Below, in pieces: positions 6,871 through 15,748 of a stretch of DNA of 64,000 nucleotides (position 1 is the first letter of the stretch; each line of letters opens with the position of its first letter). Below the pieces are notes generated by a model that saw only the letters and a list, made by a program, of their open reading frames with translations, was not told the DNA's origin and did not search any database. The stretch is taken from contig JAHJUE010000010.1 of the NCBI GenBank assembly GCA_018829205.1, forward strand, positions 186,001-250,000. Direction: 5' to 3'. Origin of the DNA: Bacteroidota bacterium. Its GTDB lineage: Bacteria > Bacteroidota > Ignavibacteria > Ignavibacteriales > Melioribacteraceae. The position numbers and the translations under genes were made by a program.

Positions 6871-6928
6871 TGAGCTGGTGATGGGACCTGCCTACCGGCA
6901 GGCAGGCTCGAACCCACAACCTTATCAT
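6871..6928 (-). pseudogene. degenerate tRNA 3' end with a 20-bp palindromic insertion
   Basis: On the minus strand this reads as the 3' part of a tRNA: an anticodon-arm-like sequence with loop TTTTCAA, GGTT, GTGGGTTCGAG, then an insertion, then TCCCATCACCAGC, which equals the 3' acceptor of the tRNA-Thr at 31398. The insertion, cctgcctaccggcaggcagg on the plus strand (6887-6906), is a near-perfect palindrome that splits the T-arm exactly; without it the plus strand reads gatggga-ctcgaaccc as in the intact gene. There is no 5' half. It may be the scar of an earlier integration at the same tRNA site. Confidence 0.6.
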
Positions 6929-6951
6929 TGAAAATCATAATTTGTTTAAAA

Positions 6952-6977
6952 TAAAAAAACCACCTATAAAAGGTGGT
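6952..6977 (-). terminator. original terminator of the tRNA-Thr gene (displaced)
   Basis: accacct (6959-6965) and aggtggt (6971-6977) form a 7-bp hairpin, with a run of seven T after it on the minus strand. It stands directly behind the displaced tRNA 3' end at 6981-7027, so it was probably the terminator of the tRNA before the element inserted. Confidence 0.8.
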
Positions 6978-6980
6978 TTC

Positions 6981-7027
6981 TTCGAGCTGGTGATGGGACT
7001 CGAACCCGCAACCTGCTGATTACAAAT
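6981..7027. repeat. attL: 47-bp direct repeat, displaced 3' end of tRNA-Thr
   Basis: These 47 bases are identical to 31394-31440, which is the 3' half of the intact tRNA-Thr(TGT) gene from the anticodon arm to just past the acceptor. Outside the repeat the sequences differ. Integration into a tRNA 3' end leaves exactly this arrangement: an intact tRNA at one end and a 3' fragment at the other. Confidence 0.93.
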
Positions 7028-7077
7028 AATCAGACTTCTTTTGATTATAAGTCAAAATCAAATAGTATTTAATACGT

Positions 7078-7096
7078 GTACAGTGCCTTGTACAGT
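7078..7096 (+). promoter_or_regulatory. left arm-type recombinase sites (GTACAGT x2)
   Basis: Two GTACAGT copies at 7078-7084 and 7090-7096 form gtacagtgccttgtacagt, 51 bases inside attL. The same arrangement, gtacagtaacttgtacagt, occurs at 31310-31328 beside attR. Repeats like these near both ends of a tyrosine-recombinase element are typical arm-type binding sites for the integrase N-terminal domain. Confidence 0.7.
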
Positions 7097-7137
7097 AAAG
7101 AATGACTGTTGGCTTCCTAACAATTTTAGGAGGCTGC

Positions 7138-8151
7138 ATGTTTATCTTCAAAAGAAAAGATGTTTATTATGTTGAATTCTTTGATGAATCTACTAATAAG
7201 AATAAACGCATATCAACCGGCGAACAAACTAAAGCAGGGGCAATTAAATTTGTTTCTGATCTCAGAAGTAATTTAAAAGAAAGAAGTAAAACTACAGGTA
7301 TTTCATTAAGCGAATTTTTTTCCGAGTATGAAAGTTTTGCAAGGAAATCTTTTACTCCAAATTATTTCAGAAGTATTAACTTATCTTACAGAATGTTAAT
7401 AGAATTTACCGGCGATATAGACATTAAAAAAATTACCCCCAATATTATTGAAAACTTTCTAAGTCATACATTTAGAAGAGCAAAATATGGGGCTCATCTT
7501 TACAATAGAACATTAAAAGCTGCCTTCAATAAAGCGACCTCATGGGGATATATCGATTCTAGTCCCTGCAAAGGAATTAAACCGCCCAAAGTCCACACTA
7601 AATTGCCTGTATTTTTAGCTGAAAGTGATTTACAAAAAATCATCCAAAAGATTCAGAATTTAAATTTGGCCAACTTATATTTTGCAGCATTTCATACGGG
7701 TTTACGATTGTCAGAATTAATCAATCTTAAATGGAAGCATATTGATTTATCGAAAAGAAAAATTATTGTAGGCAACACATCTGAATTTGTTACTAAAAAC
7801 AAAAGAGCTCGTGTTGTCCCAATCAATAGTTTATTGCTTTCTAAACTTCAATCAATGAATACGGATTTACACGACGAGTATGTTTTCCCTAACAAAAATG
7901 GTTATAAATTTAACCCGGACTATGTAAGTCGTAAATTCAAGTATGCTGCAAGAGATTCTCAGTACTCGGAAGAAATACACTTCCACACTCTGCGCCATAG
8001 TTTCGCCAGCAATTTAGTGCAGCAAGGAGTCAGTCTTTATATTGTAAAAGAACTGTTAGGTCACAGTGATATAAACACAACTCAAATTTACTCCCATCTA
8101 AATAATGAGTCATTAAGTGATGCTATAGAATTGTTAGTGAAAAAGAAATAA
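7138..8151 (+). CDS. tyrosine recombinase / integrase, first copy
   Basis: A 337-aa phage-type integrase. The N-terminal part (about 1-60) starts FIFKRKDVYYVEFFDESTNK, like arm-binding domains; a SAM-like core-binding domain follows, then the catalytic domain with Arg in HTGLRLSELINLKW, the HTLRH box (HTLRHSFASNLVQQG) and LLGHSDINTTQIYSH with the nucleophile Tyr. All catalytic residues (R, K, H-x-x-R, H, Y) are present. An ATG 36 bases upstream exists, but aggagg at 7128-7133 places the start at 7138. It lies beside attL, which makes it the best candidate for the enzyme that inserted the element. Confidence 0.93.
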   Translation: MFIFKRKDVYYVEFFDESTNKNKRISTGEQTKAGAIKFVSDLRSNLKERSKTTGISLSEFFSEYESFARKSFTPNYFRSINLSYRMLIEFTGDIDIKKITPNIIENFLSHTFRRAKYGAHLYNRTLKAAFNKATSWGYIDSSPCKGIKPPKVHTKLPVFLAESDLQKIIQKIQNLNLANLYFAAFHTGLRLSELINLKWKHIDLSKRKIIVGNTSEFVTKNKRARVVPINSLLLSKLQSMNTDLHDEYVFPNKNGYKFNPDYVSRKFKYAARDSQYSEEIHFHTLRHSFASNLVQQGVSLYIVKELLGHSDINTTQIYSHLNNESLSDAIELLVKKK

Positions 8152-8268
8152 TTTTCCAATTGACAACGATATCTTGTTTATATTGCTAACGCAAAAATAA
8201 TCGTTCCTTGCGTATTGAATGACATCTAATTTTAGATGGGTTAGAGGACAACTTAAAAAAGGAAAAAA

Positions 8269-8301
8269 ATGAAAACTAAAAAATGGAGTAACAATAGTTA
8301 A
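8269..8301 (+). CDS. 10-aa leader peptide before the second recombinase
   Basis: An ATG at 8269 with a purine-rich site upstream (aaaaaaggaaaaaaatg) encodes MKTKKWSNNS and stops at 8299-8301, two bases before the ATG of the second recombinase. A 7-bp-arm palindrome (catctaa-tt-ttagatg, 8223-8238) lies just upstream. A coupled leader that delivers ribosomes to the recombinase start, which lacks its own good site, is plausible; it could also be chance. Confidence 0.3.
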   Translation: MKTKKWSNNS

Positions 8302-8303
8302 CT

Positions 8304-9269
8304 ATGTTAACTCTTGAACTTCAATCCCAATTCAATGGGATGAGTATTGAAGATATCAATACTTTTGAAATATTACTAAAAACACTGAAAAATGATAAGT
8401 TAAAATCAAAATATGAGTTAGCCAAATTCTGTGATGAGTATATGAGATATCTTGAGGCTAATGTTTCAGTGAAATACTGCGGATCAGTTAAGCTATCAAT
8501 AAAACATCTTTTTGAGTATTTCAATCCTGATAAATCAATAGACGAAATTACATCCAGAGAGATTGAATTGTTTATTCTAAAGTTAAGAAAGTCAGCACCT
8601 AAAGGGTATAAAGTATACTTCAGAAATCTGAAAGCGGCGTTTAATAAAGCCAAGGACTGGGATTATATTAAATCAAATCCTTTCGACAAGATAAAACTAA
8701 GAAAGGAGCAAAAAGAATACCCTACTTTTATTACCAAAGATGAGCTTAACAGAATTTTAATTAGTACCGATAACGATGTCCTGAGAGATATATTTAGTAT
8801 TGCATTCAATACAGGATGCAGACTAAATGAAATACTTAATCTTAGATGGAGAAACATTGATCTTTTTAAAAACATAATTACAATAGGCGACAGTCATTTT
8901 AATACCAAAAGCAAAGCTCAGAGAATTATTCCTTTGTGCAGGGAGCTTGAAGGTAGATTTAGAAATTCTTCACAAAAATCGATGCATGATCCAGATGGTT
9001 TTGTTTTTACAAAACCCAATGGGTTTAAATACAACGACGATTATGTTTCTAAATATTTCAAAAAGGTATGCCGTAAAATTGGGTTAGATGAGAAAATTCA
9101 CTTTCATAGTTTGAGACATTCTTTTGCTAGCTTTCTAGTTCAGCAGGGAATTAATCTCTATACGGTGAAAGAGCTGATGGGACATAGCAGTATAACTACC
9201 ACAGAGATTTATTCTCACCTAAATACTGAAGTTCTTCACAAAGCAGTGGAGGTGTTTAATGCCGCATGA
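8304..9269 (+). CDS. tyrosine recombinase / integrase, second copy
   Basis: A 321-aa tyrosine recombinase, clearly a paralogue of the preceding gene: catalytic Arg in NTGCRLNEILNLRW, HSLRHSFASFLVQQGINLY, KELMGHSSITTTEIYSHL. The N-terminal arm-binding part of the first copy is replaced by a different helical segment. Both catalytic sets are intact. Two tandem recombinases can divide integration and excision, or resolve replicated multimers in XerC/D fashion; the second copy could also serve a different att partner. The gene overlaps the primase start by 11 bases, so both are probably co-translated. Confidence 0.92.
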   Translation: MLTLELQSQFNGMSIEDINTFEILLKTLKNDKLKSKYELAKFCDEYMRYLEANVSVKYCGSVKLSIKHLFEYFNPDKSIDEITSREIELFILKLRKSAPKGYKVYFRNLKAAFNKAKDWDYIKSNPFDKIKLRKEQKEYPTFITKDELNRILISTDNDVLRDIFSIAFNTGCRLNEILNLRWRNIDLFKNIITIGDSHFNTKSKAQRIIPLCRELEGRFRNSSQKSMHDPDGFVFTKPNGFKYNDDYVSKYFKKVCRKIGLDEKIHFHSLRHSFASFLVQQGINLYTVKELMGHSSITTTEIYSHLNTEVLHKAVEVFNAA

Positions 9270-11040
9270 TATTAAAACATGGGACAATATAAGTTTACGC
9301 TGCGATTTCTTAAATACAATTCAGACCAAAGAACAAAACGATATAAAACTCACTGAAGAAGAAATAAGAAAGGTTTCCACCTTTGCGTTTCAATTTGGTG
9401 AAGCCGGGAAAAAACGTCTTAAGTTAATTGCGATAAAATCAGATTTTGAATTAGACTACGTAGATAATTTATGGTCTGAGAATGAACACCAACTTAATGA
9501 CGAAACTACAATCTGTAACAAAATGTGTAGTGAAATCCACCGCTGTCAAATTATGAAAATTATTAACGGTTATTCCCCGTTTCAAATACCTACAGAAAGC
9601 AGAAAAAAGTATACTGAATCGGAAGCTGTTAATATTATTGAGAAGTACTTTGGTGATGATATAATATATCAACTTAGTACACAGCGGTTTTATGAATATT
9701 TCGGCGGCGTCTGGAAAGTATTAGATGAAGAAAAACTCAATATGCGGATTGAAGCCTTACTTTTACTAATCTATCCTGAAAATGAAATTACTAATTTCAG
9801 GTTAGATTCAGTCTGCAAGCGGTTAAAGAAGAGATCCCGGCTTTTCTTTGATGATCATTTCAACAACGAAAAGTTCATACTCAATTTTAAGAATGGTTTG
9901 TATAATTTACAGACTGGTAAGCTTTCGCCACATGAACGAAGTTACAAAACAAATGTTCAATTTCCGGTTGAATACGTTCCAAATGCTGAATGTAAGTTAT
10001 TTATTAAAACATTAGACGAAATCTTTGAAAGTCGACAGGATGTAGTAGATTATTTTCTTAAATGGATGCTATATACCTTAATGCCAACATATGAAGTACA
10101 GAAAGCTCTCTTTATGTACGGAAAAGGCAGGAATGGTAAATCCTTGTTGATGGATATCTGGAGCGCGTTGATTGGGCAGGATAATGTGTCTAACCAAGAG
10201 TTTAATAAACTTGCCGAGGATAAAGATCATTCTGTATTCCAACTCATAGATAAATATGCAAATTTCTCTAGAGAGATATCAACTTTAGAGAAAGACTCAC
10301 ATTTATTTAAGACTTTAACTGGTAAAGATGTAATCTCTGCCAGACAAATTTACGGTAAACCGGTAGATTTTAAAAATAAAGCGAGACTTATTATATCAAC
10401 TAATCAATTACCGAAATTCAAGTTGATTGATCAGGCAGTATTAAGAAGGATTGATATAATTAACTTTGGGAAACAATTCGATTTGAAAGATGATAAGATT
10501 TTAGATAAGAAGCTTATAAATGAACTTCCCGGAATACTAAATTTAGTTCTATCAAAAGCACATGAAATAATTGGGGATGATGGAGCTATAAATTTCACAC
10601 CCCCACAATCTGTTTCTGAAAACCTAAAGCTATTCAGCAGTCAATCAAGTACTGTTTCTGAATACATCAACGAATGTTGTACGCTTAGTGTAGATGAACA
10701 TACTGAGTATGCAACAACATTAAAAAATCTATATGATTATTATTGTAGATGGTGTAGATCAGATTTATGCAGCGACCCCAAATCTAATAAGATATTCAAG
10801 GAAGAGATCGCACAACTCTTTAACTGTAACACATACACGGTTAATTCTGTTCAATCTATATCCGGGAAAGTATACAAAAAGATTAATTGGGTACTAGGGA
10901 TTAGCACAAATGATCCTGAAAAAGACTACACTGCTCATGGTGGGAAAATAAGGGAATTATTAGGATTACCTGATTTTATCCCTGCTGAACCAGAGAATGA
11001 AAATATTCAATCTTCAAAGTTGACAGGTACATATAATTAA
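9259..11040 (+). CDS. D5/P4-type primase-helicase (superfamily 3 helicase)
   Basis: A 593-aa replication protein. The N-terminal third (to about 110) has no obvious Toprim or archaeo-eukaryotic primase motifs. A D5_N-like region follows (KFILNFKNGLYNLQTGKLSP, about 205-225), then the SF3 helicase core: Walker A GKGRNGKS at 288-295, a B'/sensor region (ARLIISTNQLPKF) and the arginine-finger segment AVLRRIDII. C-terminal residues 460-560 are helical and DNA-binding in character (LKNLYDYYCRWCRSD). Such proteins open the origin in P4-like satellites, PICI-type islands and some plasmids. The ATG overlaps the recombinase stop and uses ggagg at 9248-9252. Priming activity is not evident. Confidence 0.85.
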   Translation: MPHDIKTWDNISLRCDFLNTIQTKEQNDIKLTEEEIRKVSTFAFQFGEAGKKRLKLIAIKSDFELDYVDNLWSENEHQLNDETTICNKMCSEIHRCQIMKIINGYSPFQIPTESRKKYTESEAVNIIEKYFGDDIIYQLSTQRFYEYFGGVWKVLDEEKLNMRIEALLLLIYPENEITNFRLDSVCKRLKKRSRLFFDDHFNNEKFILNFKNGLYNLQTGKLSPHERSYKTNVQFPVEYVPNAECKLFIKTLDEIFESRQDVVDYFLKWMLYTLMPTYEVQKALFMYGKGRNGKSLLMDIWSALIGQDNVSNQEFNKLAEDKDHSVFQLIDKYANFSREISTLEKDSHLFKTLTGKDVISARQIYGKPVDFKNKARLIISTNQLPKFKLIDQAVLRRIDIINFGKQFDLKDDKILDKKLINELPGILNLVLSKAHEIIGDDGAINFTPPQSVSENLKLFSSQSSTVSEYINECCTLSVDEHTEYATTLKNLYDYYCRWCRSDLCSDPKSNKIFKEEIAQLFNCNTYTVNSVQSISGKVYKKINWVLGISTNDPEKDYTAHGGKIRELLGLPDFIPAEPENENIQSSKLTGTYN

Positions 11041-11066
11041 TTAAACAAATACCTCTAGCTCATCTG

Positions 11067-11095
11067 GGGCGGTCCTTTGGGTCCGCCCTTTTAAT
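11067..11095 (+). terminator. Rho-independent terminator after the primase-helicase
   Basis: gggcgg (11067-11072) and ccgccc (11083-11088) pair, with an inner cc/gg extension around a ttt loop, and tttt follows. It closes the int-int-primase operon 27 bases after the stop codon. Confidence 0.82.
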
Positions 11096-11122
11096 TCTTC
11101 AGTTTAATCTACAGTTTTAGAT

Positions 11123-11247
11123 GAGAAGTTATCATAAAGAGGAGACGTCCAGAAAAGTTATCAAAACGAAAAGACAAGAGACGTTTTTAACTCTGTCGAA
11201 TCGTTATGAGAAGTTATCGGGACGTTGAGTCGTTATGAGAATTTGTC
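11123..11247 (+). repeat. iteron-like repeats; candidate replication origin of the element
   Basis: Copies of gaGAAgTTaTC occur at 11123-11133, 11152-11162 (gaaaagttatc), 11208-11218 and 11237-11247 (gagaatttgtc), with a weaker one at about 11178-11188 (gagacgttttt). Starts are about 26-30 bases apart, close to a 28-29 base spacing. The last two copies also share a preceding tcgttat. A directly repeated set just behind an SF3 primase-helicase gene matches where P4-like elements keep their origin. Confidence 0.5.
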
Positions 11248-11895
11248 ATATCAATTTCAACTTATTTTTTTACTTTAAAGAAATTAGTATATATAATGCA
11301 TCATGTTGCATCAACATAATACTATTATTATTATTCTAATGGTGGAAAGGTGGAATGGAATTAGAAACATTTAAAGTAAGTTAGGTTAGTCATATTGGTT
11401 ATATACAGAAAGCAAATCTATTTCCACTAAGACTATTAGCTCCGCCACTTTAGGGCAGTACCTGCCTAAAGTAGAACTACCTGTTAAGTAAAAACAAGAA
11501 TGTGCCATCGATTTATATATTACCAATTTACATTATCGATTTAAGAACAACTTCAACAACTATCAGATTCTATCAAAAAATTCTTTAAAGGATAATCCTT
11601 GTATTACATAGAGCAATAGAGATACCTTTCCTTGGTAAGGAACTCATTTAAACCTAATATGAGTAGCCAGTATTACATAACGAACATTATCGGACAAGAT
11701 TTGCAGTCCCTACTTTCACTCCTCAATTCCAATCTCTGTCAGCTATAATGTTGCATTATGTAAACTCGGCACAGTCCAATTAGTATGGAGCTCTAACATG
11801 TAATTAAAGTGTTTACTATTAAGAAAGTATGCATTATATTATTTTTATAAATCATTAATGTGGATTGCACATAACAAAAACAAAAGAAAAATGTT
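11248..11895. other. 650-base non-coding stretch before the defence island
   Basis: No reading frame with good coding character was seen on either strand. The stretch contains small symmetric words such as ataatg-ttg-cattat (11745-11759) and a tgcatca direct repeat (11297-11313). It must contain the promoter of the 127-aa gene. It may also encode a regulatory RNA or origin DNA; nothing further can be supported. Confidence 0.5.
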
Positions 11896-12279
11896 ATGAA
11901 TTATATTAACAATAATTTTAGAAATCTCTCATTTGAAAAAGGCAATATCATTAAAGGCAGACGTATAATACATCCGGTTGTTTTCTTGTCACCAGTTGAT
12001 CAAGACTCCTTTGAAGGAGCAATGCTTACTCATTCTACACAGAAAGAATATTCAGATAATATCTCTTTGCTCGAAGAACATTTTGAAACTCATGACTCAA
12101 GTAATAACGAATATTCAGTAAAGTTTAATAACTCATACTTTGTAGGGCAAACATTGCTTAAAAGAAGTGATTTTGGCCCCTTTAGAAAAGTCGGTAAATT
12201 AACTGAGACAGACATTGAATTCATAGAAGAAAATCGTCGTGAAGTACCTGCGATATTGTGGGTGAACTATAAATCATAG
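11896..12279 (+). CDS. 127-aa protein at the front of the defence island
   Basis: The protein is predicted to be beta-rich in its middle: HPVVFLSP (near 27), GAMLTHS, NISLLEEHF, FVGQTLLKRSDFGPF, then VGKLTETDIEFIEENRRE. The order (HPVV-strand, AMLTHS, a helix, a strand containing a lysine-arginine pair, GKL...FIEE) recalls MazF/PemK-like small beta-barrel proteins, which often stand beside restriction or toxin genes. This is pattern resemblance only; no catalytic residues are claimed. It is 76 bases upstream of the PLD-helicase and may be its first operon gene or an independent toxin-like or regulatory unit. Confidence 0.45.
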   Translation: MNYINNNFRNLSFEKGNIIKGRRIIHPVVFLSPVDQDSFEGAMLTHSTQKEYSDNISLLEEHFETHDSSNNEYSVKFNNSYFVGQTLLKRSDFGPFRKVGKLTETDIEFIEENRREVPAILWVNYKS

Positions 12280-12355
12280 CATTCATCTTAGAAAAATATT
12301 GTTTATTTTATGTTAGTTAAAAATTGTTTTCCTATTTGGATTTTGAACTTATAAT

Positions 12356-15300
12356 ATGCCCACAAAATTTTTTACAAACCAGGATAATAATAGTCTTCTT
12401 AGAAAATTTGAAGGTGTTTTTTCTAATGTAGAAAGTATAAGAAATTTTGACGCTCTTGTCGGATACTTTCGCGCATCCGGCTATTTTAAAGTTCGGCCAT
12501 TTCTTAATAAAATTCCTAAAATTAGAATACTTGTTGGAATAAATGTTGATCAGTTAATTAAAAAGTATCACGATCAGGGTCAATTATATCTCGACTCCCC
12601 AGATGAAACAAAGGAAACATTTATAGATGAATTAATTAATAATATACAAGACGCAGAATATGATAAAACTACTGAAGATGGTATTCTTCAGTTTATCCGT
12701 GACCTGATAGATGATAAGATTGAGTTAAGGGCACACCCCAACAAAAAAATTCATGCAAAAGTTTATATTTTCAGACCTGCTAATTTTAATGAATACTCTC
12801 CATGCGAAGTAATAACCGGATCATCAAATTTAACTGATGCCGGGCTTGGAGCAAATCCAGAATCAAATTACGAGTTTAATGTTAGCCTGCGTGATTACGA
12901 TGATGTAAAATTTGCTTCCGATGAATTTGAAAAACTGTGGGAAGAGTCTGTACCGATTCTTCAAGCCGATGCCACAAGAATTAAAGATAAGACATATCTA
13001 AAAGATGATTTCACACCTTTTGAAATATATATAAAAATGCTGATTGAATACTTTGGGAAAAGAGTTGATTACGATCCGTACAATATTGACTTACTATTAC
13101 CGCCAAAATTCTTTCGTTTAAAATATCAATCCGATGCTGCTAACCAGGGATATGCAATAATGATGAAACATAATGGTTTCATACTTGCTGATGTAGTTGG
13201 TCTTGGTAAAACCATTATTGCGTGCATGGTTATTAAAAAGTTTATTTATGAAAACGGAACCCATACAAAAATTTTAGTTGTTGTTCCCCCTGCTATTGAA
13301 GATAACTGGCGAAGAACAGTAAAAGATTTTGAACTTGAAAATCATTTCCGTTACGTAACTATTGGGAGCCTTCACAAAATTATTGATACAGAAAATTATA
13401 CATATCCCAATCCCGAAGAAATTGACTTAGTTGTTGTTGACGAATCTCATAAGTTTAGAAATGATTACACAGAAATGTATCAGCTGCTACAGGAAATTTG
13501 TAAGCGTCCAAGATCGAGACCTGCCGAAAACGGAGATACAAAAAAGAAAATAATTCTTATTTCAGCTACACCATTAAACAATAGACCACAAGATATAGAA
13601 AATCAATTGTATCTATTCCAGGATAGACGTAATAGCACACTTGAAAATATTAGGAACTTACAAGCTTATTTTAAACCGATAAATGAAAAATACAAACGTT
13701 TAGCCGCTGAACGAGTGCTCGATATTCATAAACTAAAAAACTTATTTCAGAAATTACGAAATGATGTTGTAGAACCACTTGTTATAAGAAGGACACGGAC
13801 TGATATTGAAAATAATAATGAGTATTTGGAAGACTTACAAAACCAGGGAATAATATTCCCGAAAGTAAGCGATCCTATTCCTCTATACTATGAATTAGAT
13901 AAAAAGCTTAGCCAACTATTTTATGACACAGTTTCTTTAATTACTAGCTTAGATGAAGATGGAAACAAAGTTGAAGGATTAGGTTATTTTAGATACCGCG
14001 CAATTGAACATTTAATAAGGGAAGAGGATAAAAAGCTTTACGGTAACGTTGAAGCAATATCTTCAAGGCTTTCAGCTATAATGAGAACGCTCCTTATTAA
14101 AAGGCTTGAAAGCAGTTTCTTTGCATTTACACAGTCTTTAAGTCGTTTACAGAAAGCTATAGATAATATGATTCAGATGTTTATTGATGATAGAGTTTTT
14201 ATAGCTCCCGATCTTGATGTGAATCAGTTGTTGGAAGAAGGATTAAGTTATGAGCAAATTGAAGAAAAGATAAATGATCGGGGTGGAAATAACAGAGAAT
14301 ATCGTGCTGCCGCATTTTCTAATAATTTTATTGAGCTGTTAGAAGCAGATAAAGAAAAAGTTGATGGGTTAGTTAAACGATGGAAAAATGTTAATAAAGA
14401 TCCGAAGTTATTGGAATTCAAAGAACAAATGGCATCAGTGTTCTTTAAACCAAAAGAAAATAAATCAGGTAAACTTGTAATATTTACAGAGTCCAAAGAG
14501 ACGGCACAAGAATTATATAAACATCTAACTAAAATAACTAAAAAGAAAGTTCTAATTGTGAGTTCGGAAAATCGGAAAACTCTTGAAAGCACAATTAGGG
14601 AAAATTTTGATGCAAATCTTGAAGAAGAAAATTGGAAAAAAGATTTTGATATAATTGTTACAACCGAAGTACTTGCAGAGGGAATAAATTTACACCGTAG
14701 TAATACTATTGTTAATTATGATGTGCCATGGAACTCAACCCGTTTAATGCAGAGAATAGGCAGGGTTAACCGTATAGGTTCAAGGGCGGAAAAAATATTT
14801 GTTTATAACTATTATCCTTCTGCTCATGGAGATGATCAAATACATTTAGTAAATAATGCATTAAGAAAGTTACAGGCATTTCATTCAGCGTTTGGAGAAG
14901 ATAATAAGATATTTTCTTTGCTCGAAGAAAAAGGTGAAGGCGCACTTTTTGGCAATAAAATTCAAAAAGAAGAAAGTGAAATTCTTAAATACCTTAACGA
15001 ACTTAGAGATTTTAGGAAAAAACATCCGCAGAGATTTAATGAAATTTCTAAGATACCTCATAAAGCTAGATGCGGAAGAAGTGTAAGCACGACCTATAGT
15101 TTTTCTTTTATTGATGCTGATTCTGGTGAGATTAACTATCCGTTGTGCGATACATCGCTTACTTATTTTAAAAGTGACAATCATCCCGGGATATTTTGTT
15201 TGGTTACTAAAGATTCTACTATTATAGAACTTAATTTCTTACAGTCAGTAAATGTTTTTAAAGCAGAAGAAAATGAAAAATCAATTTCATTACATGAGTT

Positions 15301-15730
15301 ACATTATGAACAAACCATAAAGGGTTTTGAATTTTTTAAATCTGAAAAGAATCAAAAGAATGTTCAAAGCGTTTCAAGACGGAATTTAAGCCCAGCCGAG
15401 AATAAATCCATTACTAATTTAAATGCGGTTACTAAAATAGCGGCAACTGAACAAAAGAGGATGTCTTTATTGCGTGCAACTGATTTGGTTAAGAAAGGCA
15501 CATTTAGTTCTAAGGGCCTGCCTAAATTAATAAATGATTTCTTCACGGCCCAAGCTTCATTATTAAGGGAGCCAAATAAATTTATTGATCGGCTATTTGT
15601 AGATGTTTTGGATAAATATGATCTGTCGCCAAATGTTGAAAAGGATTCCAAAGGTGATTCTTTCCATGGTATTGTAAATCCTAGGATTGTGTTAACACAA
15701 AGTTTTAGTAACGGAGATTCTAACCAGTAA
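12356..15730 (+). CDS. PLD-nuclease-like/SNF2 helicase fusion
   Basis: A 1124-aa DNA-translocase fusion. Residues 1-210 form a phospholipase D/HKD domain with HAK at 133-135 and GSSN at 155-158 (the Asp usual in HKD is not evident). The SNF2-type helicase follows: Walker A GLGKT 282-286 (ADVVGLGKTI), DESH 362-365, motif III SATPLNNRP, and helicase C with VVTTEVLAEGINLHRSNTIV and QRIGRVNRIG near 799. The tail (900-1124) is unassigned. PLD-helicase fusions next to Eco57I methyltransferases are typical of restriction-like defence operons. It should translocate on and possibly cut unmodified DNA. Eighteen bases separate it from the methyltransferase. Confidence 0.87.
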   Translation: MPTKFFTNQDNNSLLRKFEGVFSNVESIRNFDALVGYFRASGYFKVRPFLNKIPKIRILVGINVDQLIKKYHDQGQLYLDSPDETKETFIDELINNIQDAEYDKTTEDGILQFIRDLIDDKIELRAHPNKKIHAKVYIFRPANFNEYSPCEVITGSSNLTDAGLGANPESNYEFNVSLRDYDDVKFASDEFEKLWEESVPILQADATRIKDKTYLKDDFTPFEIYIKMLIEYFGKRVDYDPYNIDLLLPPKFFRLKYQSDAANQGYAIMMKHNGFILADVVGLGKTIIACMVIKKFIYENGTHTKILVVVPPAIEDNWRRTVKDFELENHFRYVTIGSLHKIIDTENYTYPNPEEIDLVVVDESHKFRNDYTEMYQLLQEICKRPRSRPAENGDTKKKIILISATPLNNRPQDIENQLYLFQDRRNSTLENIRNLQAYFKPINEKYKRLAAERVLDIHKLKNLFQKLRNDVVEPLVIRRTRTDIENNNEYLEDLQNQGIIFPKVSDPIPLYYELDKKLSQLFYDTVSLITSLDEDGNKVEGLGYFRYRAIEHLIREEDKKLYGNVEAISSRLSAIMRTLLIKRLESSFFAFTQSLSRLQKAIDNMIQMFIDDRVFIAPDLDVNQLLEEGLSYEQIEEKINDRGGNNREYRAAAFSNNFIELLEADKEKVDGLVKRWKNVNKDPKLLEFKEQMASVFFKPKENKSGKLVIFTESKETAQELYKHLTKITKKKVLIVSSENRKTLESTIRENFDANLEEENWKKDFDIIVTTEVLAEGINLHRSNTIVNYDVPWNSTRLMQRIGRVNRIGSRAEKIFVYNYYPSAHGDDQIHLVNNALRKLQAFHSAFGEDNKIFSLLEEKGEGALFGNKIQKEESEILKYLNELRDFRKKHPQRFNEISKIPHKARCGRSVSTTYSFSFIDADSGEINYPLCDTSLTYFKSDNHPGIFCLVTKDSTIIELNFLQSVNVFKAEENEKSISLHELHYEQTIKGFEFFKSEKNQKNVQSVSRRNLSPAENKSITNLNAVTKIAATEQKRMSLLRATDLVKKGTFSSKGLPKLINDFFTAQASLLREPNKFIDRLFVDVLDKYDLSPNVEKDSKGDSFHGIVNPRIVLTQSFSNGDSNQ

Positions 15731-15748
15731 ATAATTATAGAAAAGCTT

